From contig NC_016935.1 of NCBI RefSeq assembly GCF_000250655.1, forward strand, positions 6,900,001 through 6,964,000: a DNA stretch of 64,000 nucleotides, given 5' to 3'. Below are positions 42,710-51,663 of this stretch, one piece after another. The position numbers and the translations under genes were made by a program. How positions within the stretch are numbered: position 1 is the stretch's first letter; the number at the start of each line of letters is the position of its first letter. Under the pieces are notes generated by a model, which worked only from the letters and a program-made list of their open reading frames with translations, had not been told where the DNA came from and ran no database searches. Source of the DNA: Paenibacillus mucilaginosus 3016 (lineage in GTDB: Bacteria > Bacillota > Bacilli > Paenibacillales > NBRC-103111).

Positions 42710-44254
42710 TCAGGTATGATTCTTGCGGTAGCGGCTCGGAGACATCCCCGTGAACTTCTTGAACACCTTGCAGAAATAGCTGTGGTCCGCATACCCCACG
42801 CGCGCCCCGATATCGGATATCGCCACGTCGCCGGTCCGCAGCAGCTTGGCCGCCTCTTCGATCCGGATGCGGTTCACGTATTCGTTGAAGCCCTCCTTGC
42901 TGTTCGCGGCGAAGTAGCTCGAGAGGTAGGACGGGTTGAAGTGAAAATGCTTCGCCACCTCCGACAGGGTCAGCGGCTCGCTGTAATGCTCGTGAATGTA
43001 CGCGAGCAGCCGCTTCATGTTGGCGTCGACGCGGGGCTCTTCGCAGGTGCCCGCTTCCTCGAGGAACGCGTCGAGCAGCCCGAGCACGCTGCCGGCCGAC
43101 TGCGCTTCGTCGATGCCCTTGAAGTAGGCGTACTTCTCCTCATCGAGCCGCTTCACGTCGAGCCCCGCCTCACCGAGCGCCAGCGTGGTATGGAACAGAA
43201 GGTTGACGAAGAAGGCCTTCAGCTCGAACACATCCGTCTCGTAGTCCCGGACGAAGGCGGCGGCATAGTCCCGCAGCCGGCCGAAGGCCGGCTCAATCTG
43301 GCCGCGCTTCAGCTCCTCGGTGTAGCGCCCCACCTCGAACTCCGGCAGCGCCGCAGGCCTCGGCGGCAGTACAGCCTTCGACAGGAGGCCCGCATCCGGA
43401 AAAAAGAAGCGGTACTGCTGCAGCAGCTTCAGCAGCTCCTCGCGGTACACGGTGCCAAGCTCGGCGAACGAGCCGAACGGCCCGCTCAGGGCCCAGAGCA
43501 GCTCCGGGTCCTGTTCCCGGCTGCCCTCGGCCAGCACCTTGGCTGCCCCAGGCAGCCGGCTGAGCGCGCCCGCTTCCGTGTTCACGAGCAGCACCATCAG
43601 GCCGGGCGACGGCACCCTGTGGCAAACGTATGACACAAGATGCGTGCGCAGCTCCCGCTCGGCCATGGAGGCGAGCCGGTCTGCAGCCGCACTGTCTCCC
43701 GGCCCTCCCGCGCCGCCCGGCAGGATGCAGCCGAGCAGGGCGAAGCTGTCATATGGCAGCGCCTCGGCCCATGCTTCCGGCGTGTCCGGCAGCGGATAGC
43801 CGGACACCGCCTTGTCGATCAGGCTCTCGATCGACGCGCCGCTCTGGGCGGACGCCTGCAGCTTCAGCTCGGGGATGCGGTCCGCCGTGCTTTTCAGCAC
43901 CCGCAGCAGCTCCTGGGACTCCAGGCTCGGCTTCAGGATATAGTCGGCAACCCCGCTCTGGAACGAGGACCGCACGTAGGCGAACTCGCTGAAGCTGCTC
44001 AGCACGATAACCTCGATCTCCGGATAGTTCCTTTTGACAATCCGGGTCAGTTCTTCCCCGTCCATCACCGGCATGACGATGTCCGTCAGAAGGATATGGG
44101 GGCGGAGCTCCTCGATCCGGGCCAGGGCCTCCTGCCCGTTCCCCGCCTCCCCCACAATCCGGAAGCCCTCCGCTTCCCAGTTCAGGTGATGCCTGATCCC
44201 CTGCCTCACCAGCAGTTCATCATCCACGATCAATACCTTGCAGTATTCGCTCAC
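42710..44254 (-). CDS. YesN-like response regulator, AraC output
   Basis: A 514-residue regulator, first gene of its module. Receiver domain: LIVDDELLVRQGI, aspartate in LLTDIVMPVMDG, lysine in DYILKPS. The C-terminal AraC domain reads LTLSEVAKHFHFNPSYLSSY and ISDIGARVGYADHSYFCKVF, ending in GMSPSRYRKNHT. The start codon is GTG 44254 with a G-rich site seven bases upstream. The kinase gene follows 21 bases later. The likely target is the importer operon downstream. Confidence 0.93.
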   Translation of the reverse strand: MSEYCKVLIVDDELLVRQGIRHHLNWEAEGFRIVGEAGNGQEALARIEELRPHILLTDIVMPVMDGEELTRIVKRNYPEIEVIVLSSFSEFAYVRSSFQSGVADYILKPSLESQELLRVLKSTADRIPELKLQASAQSGASIESLIDKAVSGYPLPDTPEAWAEALPYDSFALLGCILPGGAGGPGDSAAADRLASMAERELRTHLVSYVCHRVPSPGLMVLLVNTEAGALSRLPGAAKVLAEGSREQDPELLWALSGPFGSFAELGTVYREELLKLLQQYRFFFPDAGLLSKAVLPPRPAALPEFEVGRYTEELKRGQIEPAFGRLRDYAAAFVRDYETDVFELKAFFVNLLFHTTLALGEAGLDVKRLDEEKYAYFKGIDEAQSAGSVLGLLDAFLEEAGTCEEPRVDANMKRLLAYIHEHYSEPLTLSEVAKHFHFNPSYLSSYFAANSKEGFNEYVNRIRIEEAAKLLRTGDVAISDIGARVGYADHSYFCKVFKKFTGMSPSRYRKNHT

Positions 44255-44407
44255 CGGTCAGACCCCCTGCAGTTTAGTGTTGTTCTCTATGTATCCGTTG
44301 TATACCATGGCGCACACGCCAAAGGCAAATCTTCGGACCCATTGTACCAAATCCCCGCAGCGGGAACGACTCCAGATGTTGGATAGGAGGACGGCTCGCT
44401 GCGGGCA

Positions 44408-44445
44408 TAAAAAAAGACAGAACCGTCCTAAACGGCTCTGCCTGT
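44408..44445 (-). terminator. Terminator of the TOMM modification operon
   Basis: On the minus strand AGGCAGAGCCGT pairs with ACGGTTCTGTCT (one mismatch) around TTAGG, followed by seven T, about 70 bases beyond the stop codon of the SagB-type gene. The gap 44255-44513 otherwise holds the promoter of the response regulator gene. Confidence 0.8.
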
Positions 44446-44513
44446 GGGTCCAATAGCTTTATTTTCTTGTTAACGCAGCGATGGGTCACCTTCCCCCACT
44501 GCCCTGCTTAAAC

Positions 44514-46067
44514 CTAACCGTGCAAGCCTCCCACCAGTCGGGGACGAGGCAGGCAGCGGCCGATCGGGATTTGGACGAGGCTGGTCAGCCCATGCTGGGA
44601 CAACCGGTACAGCTCGTCACACATTCCGGCCCGAAAGCCAAGCAGCGGACGGCCTCCCATGTTGAGAACGGACGATGCCAGCAGCAGATGATGCAGGAGC
44701 ATGCCGGCTTCCATCTGCTGAATGCGGTATCCCCTATACCCTAATTGGGGAAGCAGATGATCGGCATCACCAGCAAGATGCAGGCAGATCGGCATTTGAA
44801 ACAAATTGACATTGTGAAGGATCATCCCCTGCTGCAGACGGAGCCGATGATCACCGGCAAGCACGCGCCGGAGGGCGTGGGCGGCTGTGTCATAACGGTA
44901 AGCTCCGTCCGGCACGCCTTCGACGTTATAGAAACACCCGTATATAGCGACACGATGCGGGGACGCCTCCCCCGCTCCGTCCAAATCGCTGCGGTACGCA
45001 AAGGAAGCCGCAGCTTCATGCAGCAGGGCGGCCAGCTGCTGTGCCGTTACGCGGCTCAAGACAAATTCGCTTTCGGGCGAATATCTTGCTCGGCCGGCCG
45101 CCGCGAGATCGAAGTTCAGCCGCTTCACTAGAGGCAAATAGACACTCTGCATTCCGCTTTCTGTGCGCACGGATGGCTCTAAACGACGAAACGGCGGCAG
45201 CGTATCCAGCTCCGCCGATTTGTTCATCCAACTCAGCAGCGTGATCTCCTTTACGGTCTTCGAACGCATGAACTGCTGATGCTGAACAGCCGGCAGTTCG
45301 CGGCAAAGCTCATCCGCTGCAGCTTGCACCTGCGCGCCGATGCCGTCGTCGATCCAAGCGATGTCGCGCTGCGCCGAAAGCGGGATAACCGCATACACGT
45401 TCTCCTCCCGGCCGGATAACCCCAGCAGATGGCCAACGGCCGCGTCCAGAAACCGGTAATGAACTCTTGACGAATAGCCGAACCGTTTCGCCGTCTCCAG
45501 CAGCTGCCCCAGCAGCACGCCTGTATCGAGTCCTTGCAGACGATAAGAAAAGGTGTTGTATTTGTAAGCATTTTTCCAAACCATCGCCGATACGAAGACA
45601 ACGCCGAAGCAAGAAGATAGATCGCTGCGGCTGCCGAGAGCCCGGGCCAAATACAAATCGAAGTCACCTTCGCGCAGCAGCACCAGGCGGTGATGCGCTG
45701 CATCGTAATGGTAAACGCCGGGACCGCCGGCTGCCGAGCGTAGATAGACGTACAATTCGTTCGGGTACAGCCCTCCGCCGGATGGGATGAATCTGTGGTA
45801 CGACTGCACCGCAGCGGCATGGACATGACTGACTTGAGTCAATCCATAGGCGTACCAGAGGAAATGTCCGATGTCGTTCAGGCTCGGCTCAGCGGGCATT
45901 CGCCGCGCTTCCAGCGTCAGCGGAATATCCGAGGACAGCGGAACAGCAGGCAGGCCGCGATACAGCTTATAGGACAACGGCTTGTCGTCCCAATCGACCT
46001 CCCAGCCGGGCAGCCCGCTCTCGTAGCCGTCGGCATGAAGATGGCGGACAAACGCTTCCAGACTCAT
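44514..46067 (-). CDS. SagB-type dehydrogenase (TOMM azoline oxidase)
   Basis: FMN-dependent enzyme that oxidises thiazoline/oxazoline rings to thiazoles/oxazoles during maturation of TOMM peptides. The 517-residue chain has two nitroreductase-like halves: residues about 60-250 with RFIPSGGGLYPNELYVYL and YSSRVHYRF, and about 300-500 with SPHRVAIYGCFYN and QQMEAGMLLHHLLLA. The PSGGGLYP loop is a hallmark of SagB/ThcOx proteins. The start at ATG 46067 has a GGGGGGAA site; a TTG at 46100 or ATG at 46082 is possible. It is the last gene of the operon, 65 bases after the YcaO gene. Confidence 0.88.
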   Translation of the reverse strand: MSLEAFVRHLHADGYESGLPGWEVDWDDKPLSYKLYRGLPAVPLSSDIPLTLEARRMPAEPSLNDIGHFLWYAYGLTQVSHVHAAAVQSYHRFIPSGGGLYPNELYVYLRSAAGGPGVYHYDAAHHRLVLLREGDFDLYLARALGSRSDLSSCFGVVFVSAMVWKNAYKYNTFSYRLQGLDTGVLLGQLLETAKRFGYSSRVHYRFLDAAVGHLLGLSGREENVYAVIPLSAQRDIAWIDDGIGAQVQAAADELCRELPAVQHQQFMRSKTVKEITLLSWMNKSAELDTLPPFRRLEPSVRTESGMQSVYLPLVKRLNFDLAAAGRARYSPESEFVLSRVTAQQLAALLHEAAASFAYRSDLDGAGEASPHRVAIYGCFYNVEGVPDGAYRYDTAAHALRRVLAGDHRLRLQQGMILHNVNLFQMPICLHLAGDADHLLPQLGYRGYRIQQMEAGMLLHHLLLASSVLNMGGRPLLGFRAGMCDELYRLSQHGLTSLVQIPIGRCLPRPRLVGGLHG

Positions 46068-46132
46068 TCTGCTTCCCCCCATCGCACCATTAGGAGCCAA
46101 GGTATGGCATTCGCCGGATCAGTCCTGCTCGT

Positions 46133-48076
46133 TTAAGGGAACGGATGCGGATAAGCGTTGAGCTCCTCCGGACGCAATGGCCGCTCCGTGTACCCCAGCT
46201 CGGCCGGCACCCGAAGCACCCTGTCTAGTCCCGCCACCCGGGTGAAATGGTAGCCGAACGTCATCGGCAGCATGCCGGGGATCAGCACCTTCACACAGTG
46301 CAGCGAGTTACGCCGCAGTTCCGGCGTCGTCTGGTCCACTACGATCACATCCAACTGGAGCCGGTGGAACGTGCCGATCATTGCCTTCAAGTCTTCGGTC
46401 AGATCACGGCTCTTCGGCGCGGCTCCAAATTCCTGAGCGAACGTTCGCATCGGCCGGTTTTGCTTCAGCAAAAAGTTTAGCCGCGGCTCCGCCTCGGGTA
46501 AGCTGTATAGCATGGAATGGTCCTCCATGCTCCGCACCAGCGAAGGGTCGCGAAGCATCTTCACATGGTTCTCCCGGTTCGACTCGAATTTATGACTCAT
46601 GGTCAGCGTCATCCCCGACAGCTCGTGAACCGCTCCTTTTGCCGCCCGCACCGGATCCGGGTGCGCTCCGGCCGCACAGATGAGATTGATTCCGTTAGGC
46701 TTCCTGTTTTTCGCCAGCGCCCAAATGCTGGGAATGCCATTCTCCATCGTTGCATTAAACAAGAGCACGTCAAAACCGGCAGCGGCCTGCAATCGGTCCA
46801 CCATGAGGTTCAATTCGCGGTCGCCCGTAGATCGAGGGTCTAGTTGGGGAAGCGGCAGCTGTGCGTACCACGTCAGCAGGAACGAATCGCGCTCCACGAT
46901 TTCCAGCATGCCGTACAAGATCGCTTCCTCCAGGCTTCCACCCAAGGCGCAGCCGTTGGACGTCTCGTACACGAAGCCCTGCCGGCAAGGAGAGCTGTAA
47001 TACGCAAGCCACTGGGGCACCAGCATCGGGCGCTCTTGCGCAAACGAGTACCCCCATACCCAATCCGTCTGGACATCGGGATCGAACGGCCAGAAAGGAA
47101 ATCCCGGCAGCTCATACTGCTCCTTGGCATACAGCCCGACGGAAAGGGGATCGAGCGCTTCCCCCGCCAGCTGCCGCCAGCTGCCGCGAACGACCGGCCG
47201 CTTGCCACGCGGCGCCGTGCCGCAATATCGCTCCAATCCCTCCAATATGGCGGAAAGCTCGCTGTCCGCATAGCAATTCGTCCGGCCCGCCGTCAACTCG
47301 TCCCCATCTAACATCGGAAGATTCATGGTTACATCGGCCAAAGGCGACAACAGATCCGGTATTTTTCCATTCATTAACCCGGTCTTGTAATCGAGATAAT
47401 CCCTGACCAGAAAAGATTTCAGCTCATGGAGCGATCGGCTGCGGTACATGTTCTCGCCGAATTTCGGGCTCGGCAGGAGGGAGATCCGGGCCGCATCCCG
47501 CGAGTCTTCCGGAAGACGTCCGCATACGGGGCAGAGCGGGTCCGGCAGAAAGAAATGGCTGGAGCTGTACAGCGTCTTCAGATTGACGAATACCACATGC
47601 TCTTCTAGGCGGGAGCGGCTGCGGCGCAGCACGCTCCGCGATTCCGCCGCAAGCAGATGGGCCATCTGCAGCAGTCCCGTGCGCGATGCCCACGCGTCGG
47701 ACAGGCCCCCCCCGGTCTCCGTCAAACGATGTTCCAGCTCCCACATTTCCCTGCGGTCGCGTCCCGCGATAAGCTGCCTGGTATCAGCGCATCTGGAGCA
47801 CCCAGGCTGCCCCGGCCTGACCAGCGGCCCGACAACGCCTTCGCCGAAGGCGACGAAACCGCGGAGCCACGGAAGGCCGGCAGCCTCAAGAACCGCCTCC
47901 GCCTCGCGGTGAACGGCGGGATTCCAAGCATCATGCAGGACCAGAGCGAGTTCGACTCCTGCCGGCATTTCCTCTCGGGCATCGGCCAAACGAACGATCC
48001 GGTACTCGGGACTCAGCTCCCCGCACACGAAATCCGCCAGCACACCCTCTCCGACTATGGCTACGACCGCACTCAT
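46133..48076 (-). CDS. TOMM cyclodehydratase, YcaO fused to an E1-like leader-binding domain
   Basis: Converts Cys/Ser/Thr of the precursor to azolines using ATP. The N-terminal part (about 1-230) is the E1-like, leader-peptide-binding region with two Cys pairs, CSRC near 93 and CPVC near 184, that probably hold a structural zinc. The rest is the YcaO domain: ILEGLERYCG and SLEEAILYGMLEIVERDSF are its ATP/Mg-binding segments. The C-terminus ends in PHPFP, the PxPxP motif typical of YcaO cyclodehydratases. 647 residues; start ATG 48076 overlaps the stop of the preceding gene by four bases (ATGA). GGGGAGG lies four bases before it. Confidence 0.92.
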   Translation of the reverse strand: MSAVVAIVGEGVLADFVCGELSPEYRIVRLADAREEMPAGVELALVLHDAWNPAVHREAEAVLEAAGLPWLRGFVAFGEGVVGPLVRPGQPGCSRCADTRQLIAGRDRREMWELEHRLTETGGGLSDAWASRTGLLQMAHLLAAESRSVLRRSRSRLEEHVVFVNLKTLYSSSHFFLPDPLCPVCGRLPEDSRDAARISLLPSPKFGENMYRSRSLHELKSFLVRDYLDYKTGLMNGKIPDLLSPLADVTMNLPMLDGDELTAGRTNCYADSELSAILEGLERYCGTAPRGKRPVVRGSWRQLAGEALDPLSVGLYAKEQYELPGFPFWPFDPDVQTDWVWGYSFAQERPMLVPQWLAYYSSPCRQGFVYETSNGCALGGSLEEAILYGMLEIVERDSFLLTWYAQLPLPQLDPRSTGDRELNLMVDRLQAAAGFDVLLFNATMENGIPSIWALAKNRKPNGINLICAAGAHPDPVRAAKGAVHELSGMTLTMSHKFESNRENHVKMLRDPSLVRSMEDHSMLYSLPEAEPRLNFLLKQNRPMRTFAQEFGAAPKSRDLTEDLKAMIGTFHRLQLDVIVVDQTTPELRRNSLHCVKVLIPGMLPMTFGYHFTRVAGLDRVLRVPAELGYTERPLRPEELNAYPHPFP

Positions 48077-50001
48077 CCGGCCTCCCCCTCTCCCAGCAGC
48101 ACGCCGAAGACGGCGGCAGGACCCTCACGCAAAAACGGCTCCACCGCCAGATCAATCACATATACTTCCCGGCCGCTCCTTTTCAGCTTCCGCATCGCAT
48201 CCCTGACCGCATCCGGCTGTGCCACCGTCACCTCGGCCGGAACCGATAGCTCCAGCGGGGCGTTCGGACCGAGCAGTACGGATTCCGCCTCCACCGCCTG
48301 CGGTGCTCGGCAAGCGGTTCCGTTCTGCGCCTTCATCAGCGCAGCCTGCAGCGCCGTGCGCAGCGCCGTTGTCACGGTCAAGCCGGTGCCGCCGAACCAT
48401 CCGTCCTCCGTGCCCACCCATACGGCCGGAAAACCGCTCACTTCCTCTCCGAGCCCGATCGAAGGCTGTCCCCGCATTGTGGTCAATGCTTGCAAATAAT
48501 ACCGGCAGCGCTCGTCGTCAACCTGACCGAGCCCTACCTGAGTGACAGGAGACTTGCGGCTGGTCAGCCGTGCCCCCAGGTGCTGCGACAAGCAAGCCTG
48601 CAGCCCGCGCGCCAATCCTTCTGCAGCCGTCTCCCCGACACCAATGCCGATGTACTGCTCGGTGTTCACGAGAGCACCCGCGAGCCTCGACACGTACGAC
48701 TCAAGCCCGGCAAGCCCCGATTCACGCCGTGCCTCCTCATGCGTGAGTCCAGAGCAGATCATCTCCGGCAGCAGATCGGCCGGCCCTTCCGACAACGGAT
48801 TGGCGGCCTGGACGCGGCATTGTGACAGGGGAAGCTGTCTAAGGTCCCCTTCCTCCCACCTATGGAGAATTCCCGTTCTCTCCGAAGTTAACATGCCCAG
48901 ATAAGAAAACAGCCCGCTCACTGCGCCGCCGTCCAGCCTCTCCTCGAGTCGAAGCTCCACGTCATCCACCCATCTGGCTGAGGCATTCCATTTTCCGGCA
49001 GCGAGAGGATGCGGCAGGCACGGATGCCAGTTTCCTTCCAGCGTTTCCAGATCAAGCAGATACAGCGAATTTCTCAGCTCCGGCTGGGCGGCTCCCGTCA
49101 CCTGCTTGAAGTGCTCGAATACAATCACATTCGCGAGCAGCGCCCCCGCCGTTGAGGAAAAAGCAAACCGCTCCTTGTCCTTACATACTTCGGACTTGTG
49201 GATGCGCCGCACAGCCGAATCCCAGCAGAACACGCTCTCCGGCTGCACGAGCGGGCCTGCGATGCCGGCCTGATGAAGGCACACGGCGGGAAGCAGCGTT
49301 TTGCGTTCCGCTTGGCATGCTGCACGAAGCAACCGAAACTCCTCACCATCGCCCATCTCGGAGACATAGAGAACCGTATCGAACGGCCGCACGGCTTCCC
49401 TCCAAGCGTCAGCTCCCTTGTTCGGCAGCGTCACCTCTCGGATCTCCACCTCGGAGTCCGTCAAGCGGGCGTGCTCCGCCAAAGCCGTAAGCCGCCTCCG
49501 ATCCGTCTGCAGCGAATCCGTAATCAGCATGCGGAACCGGGGCAGGCCTGACTCCAGAAGCGCCGACACCAGAGAGGCAAACATCGGGCCGGAGCCGACC
49601 GCGAGCACCTTGGCCTGCCGGTAGCACTGAAACCGGTAGGCACCGGAATCGCCGAAGCTTTCGAGAAAAGCGATCTGCCCTGCATACCTGCGGACCGTGT
49701 CCTCCGATAGCACGTGCGGACGGTCCAGGCTCGCATCCCGCGCGAACCCTTTCTGCCTCAGCACTTCCGCGATTTCGTACACCCTGTCCCGATGCGGACC
49801 GGGTAGACCGTCCGTCAATTCCGCCAGTGTGTGCTCCCCGTTGAACATGGGGATGAGCTTTTCCAGCCAGCGGTAGATCATTTCTCCTTGCATGTGGAAC
49901 GTGCCGACGTTATTCCGGAAATAGACGCCGTCGTTCGGAACCGGCAAAAAAAACGTATCCGCCTTTACCTGAAGGCGCGCAGATGGGGTCAGCTTTGACA
50001 T
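48073..50001 (-). CDS. TOMM maturation protein, ThiF/E1-like (heterocycloanthracin type)
   Basis: A 642-residue protein of the group annotated as putative thiazole-containing bacteriocin maturation protein. It has an N-terminal segment with FFLPVPNDGVYFRNNVG and IYRWLEKLIPMFNGEHTLAEL (leader-recognition-like), then a Rossmann-type region starting LAVGSGPMFASLVSALLESG (about 140), as in ThiF/E1 proteins, and a C-terminal YcaO-like segment. Its exact role is unknown; partner to the YcaO protein. ATG 50001 was chosen because AGGAGGG precedes it; the upstream ATG 50085 would add 28 residues overlapping that site. Its 3' end overlaps the YcaO gene by four bases. Confidence 0.85.
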   Translation of the reverse strand: MSKLTPSARLQVKADTFFLPVPNDGVYFRNNVGTFHMQGEMIYRWLEKLIPMFNGEHTLAELTDGLPGPHRDRVYEIAEVLRQKGFARDASLDRPHVLSEDTVRRYAGQIAFLESFGDSGAYRFQCYRQAKVLAVGSGPMFASLVSALLESGLPRFRMLITDSLQTDRRRLTALAEHARLTDSEVEIREVTLPNKGADAWREAVRPFDTVLYVSEMGDGEEFRLLRAACQAERKTLLPAVCLHQAGIAGPLVQPESVFCWDSAVRRIHKSEVCKDKERFAFSSTAGALLANVIVFEHFKQVTGAAQPELRNSLYLLDLETLEGNWHPCLPHPLAAGKWNASARWVDDVELRLEERLDGGAVSGLFSYLGMLTSERTGILHRWEEGDLRQLPLSQCRVQAANPLSEGPADLLPEMICSGLTHEEARRESGLAGLESYVSRLAGALVNTEQYIGIGVGETAAEGLARGLQACLSQHLGARLTSRKSPVTQVGLGQVDDERCRYYLQALTTMRGQPSIGLGEEVSGFPAVWVGTEDGWFGGTGLTVTTALRTALQAALMKAQNGTACRAPQAVEAESVLLGPNAPLELSVPAEVTVAQPDAVRDAMRKLKRSGREVYVIDLAVEPFLREGPAAVFGVLLGEGEAG

Positions 50002-50111
50002 CTCAGCCCTCCTAGCCGTAAACGTCGTTCTCCACTTCGGAATATCCATGATATGAAATCCTATGTACGTCTCTTTGTCCCTCATGCCAGATATCTACTT
50101 TAGAAAATAGC

Positions 50112-50145
50112 GATCACCCATGCACAGCGATGTGCATGGGTGATC
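50112..50145. terminator. Perfect hairpin between precursor and modification genes (attenuator)
   Basis: A perfect 15-bp stem GATCACCCATGCACA / TGTGCATGGGTGATC with a four-base loop (GCGA). On the minus strand it is followed by GCTATTTTC, a poor T run, so it should stop only part of the transcripts. That would give more precursor than enzyme mRNA. Confidence 0.75.
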
Positions 50146-50178
50146 ACTTTACTGCAAGGCGGGAGAAAGATGGAGGTG

Positions 50179-50562
50179 TCAGCGACAGCGATGGCCGCCT
50201 CCGCAGTGATGACAGCTGCCTGCGCAGTGATGGCAGAATCCCGCACAGTTATGACAGCGACCCGCGCAAAAGCCGCCGCAAACGCCTCCACAAACTCCGG
50301 CACATACTCCGGCACATACTCCGGCACAAAAGACACCGCAAACTCCGGCACATACTCCGGCGCAAACCCCCGCACAAACTCCCGCACAAACTCCCGCACA
50401 TAATCCGACGCACAGACGCGCAGGATCCACAGGCACTTGGCCGATCGGATACGGACCGGCGGGATAAGCGGGATACTGGGCCTGCTGTTCCCAAGGCGTT
50501 ACCTCGCTCGCCTGAAACTGCGAAACACCCAACTGCTGAAGCTCATTTTGAAAATTAGTCAT
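50179..50562 (-). CDS. TOMM precursor peptide, heterocycloanthracin type
   Basis: A 127-residue precursor. The leader (about residues 1-49) starts MTNFQNELQQLGVSQFQASE and ends in PIGQVPVDPARL, resembling the leaders of the heterocycloanthracin/sonorensin family. The core has 20 cysteines: from about residue 51 most lie at every fourth position as CAGV repeats (CAGVCAGVCAGV), then CGGF, CAGR and three His-containing units (CHNC, CHHC, CHHC), ending in GGGHRCR. The core contains no Ser/Thr except one Ser, so modification should make thiazoles. GGAGG lies eight bases before ATG 50562. It is separated from the modification genes by a hairpin. Confidence 0.9.
   Translation of the reverse strand: MTNFQNELQQLGVSQFQASEVTPWEQQAQYPAYPAGPYPIGQVPVDPARLCVGLCAGVCAGVCAGVCAGVCAGVCGVFCAGVCAGVCAGVCGGVCGGFCAGRCHNCAGFCHHCAGSCHHCGGGHRCR
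50266..50410. repeat. 12-bp tandem repeat in the precursor core
   Basis: The unit CACATACTCCGG (plus strand), encoding Cys-Ala-Gly-Val, is repeated with changes across the core region. Its period keeps frame, so the number of Cys units can change by whole repeats. Confidence 0.8.
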
Positions 50563-50784
50563 GAGATAAACCTCCGATAATTTTTTTGATGATCATTTTC
50601 CTGATCCTTTGAAGCGAAATGATATCGAATGTTACCGAAACATGATTCCAATTTATGGTCTGAACTCCGCGAATGTTCCTGAGTCAATTGACCCATTTTT
50701 TGGGCGTTTGTACCAAAAGTGACCGGACCGCGAAAATGCCGGAGGTACGGAACCGTGCCTGGTGGTGATCTTTCGAGGCTGCAA

Positions 50785-50816
50785 AAACCCCTTCAGCATA
50801 AAGTTGAAGGGGTTTC
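50785..50816 (-). terminator. Terminator after the DinB-like gene
   Basis: AAACCCCTTCA pairs with TGAAGGGGTTT around a loop of about 8 bases, followed on the minus strand by T. The gap 50563-50906 otherwise holds the promoter region of the precursor gene; no clear -10/-35 pair was recognised. Confidence 0.75.
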
Positions 50817-50906
50817 GAAATCGTATTACTCTTCTTGGATAACCCATATACCGCCAATAAGAAGGAGGATGGCGCCCATCCAGAACGTTACTCCAATGTT
50901 CTCCTT

Positions 50907-51437
50907 CTATTCCGTCAGAGCATGCTCCCTATACCACTTTCTGAGCTGGCTGATTTGGGCTTGATGATACCGGCTGTGGTCGGCCATGTGCCAGATGCCC
51001 CAACGTATGGTCGCTTGCTTTTCGTTCTCATGTCCAAAAGCGACCCCTCGTACGAGGTCACTATCCGTTAATGATCTGCAGGAATCTCTCAACATGTCTA
51101 CTACTCTTGCATATGTAAAAATCAGTGCGTTCAAAGATACGCCTTGGACCATCGGAAGCCTGCCATTCCCATCCATCATGGGACCATATTGTTCCTTTAA
51201 GGACGCAGGAAGGGGCTGCCCCTTGATTCTGTACACCCAATGCACATCAACAACCATGAGATGTTGGATCAACTGAGCCGTGCTGTTCGCATTGGCATCC
51301 GGTCCCTTGTAATCGACTTCTTCCTGGGACATGCCTTCGGTGATGGATTGCAGACGCCGACTGTTCTCTTTTACAGCGGAATACAGCAGCCCTACAATGG
51401 GTGACATATTGGCTTCCCCTTGTAAATCGTATAGCAT
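50907..51437 (-). CDS. DinB-family protein
   Basis: A 176-residue four-helix-bundle protein of the DinB/YfiT superfamily, which often act as metal-dependent thiol transferases. The family histidines are visible: LIQHLMVVDVHWVY near residue 60 and GIWHMADHSRYHQAQI near 150, which would hold a metal. A start at residue 11 (MSPIVGLLYSAV, 51407) is also possible. Function unknown. The gene is followed by its own terminator and is monocistronic. Confidence 0.8.
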   Translation of the reverse strand: MLYDLQGEANMSPIVGLLYSAVKENSRRLQSITEGMSQEEVDYKGPDANANSTAQLIQHLMVVDVHWVYRIKGQPLPASLKEQYGPMMDGNGRLPMVQGVSLNALIFTYARVVDMLRDSCRSLTDSDLVRGVAFGHENEKQATIRWGIWHMADHSRYHQAQISQLRKWYREHALTE

Positions 51438-51663
51438 CCAGGTTCATCCTCCCTCTTCCAGATCTCTTTCCCATGCAGCACGGTCCACTTACTCACTGAA
51501 AAAATGTATTTATGCATAAATTTGAATATTTATAGATTGTATTGCGGCTGGCCATAGATGTCAACGCACGCTTAACGACAATCCTGTCCCCAACGCAACA
51601 AAGCCGCCGATCATGCCGGCAGCTTCGTCATCGTTGCTTAGGAAGATCGAATCCCTGCTTCCC

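Noticed and set aside
50278-50404. CRISPR-like short repeat in the TOMM region
   Set aside because: The 12-bp repeat has no spacers and encodes the Cys-Ala-Gly-Val units of the precursor peptide.
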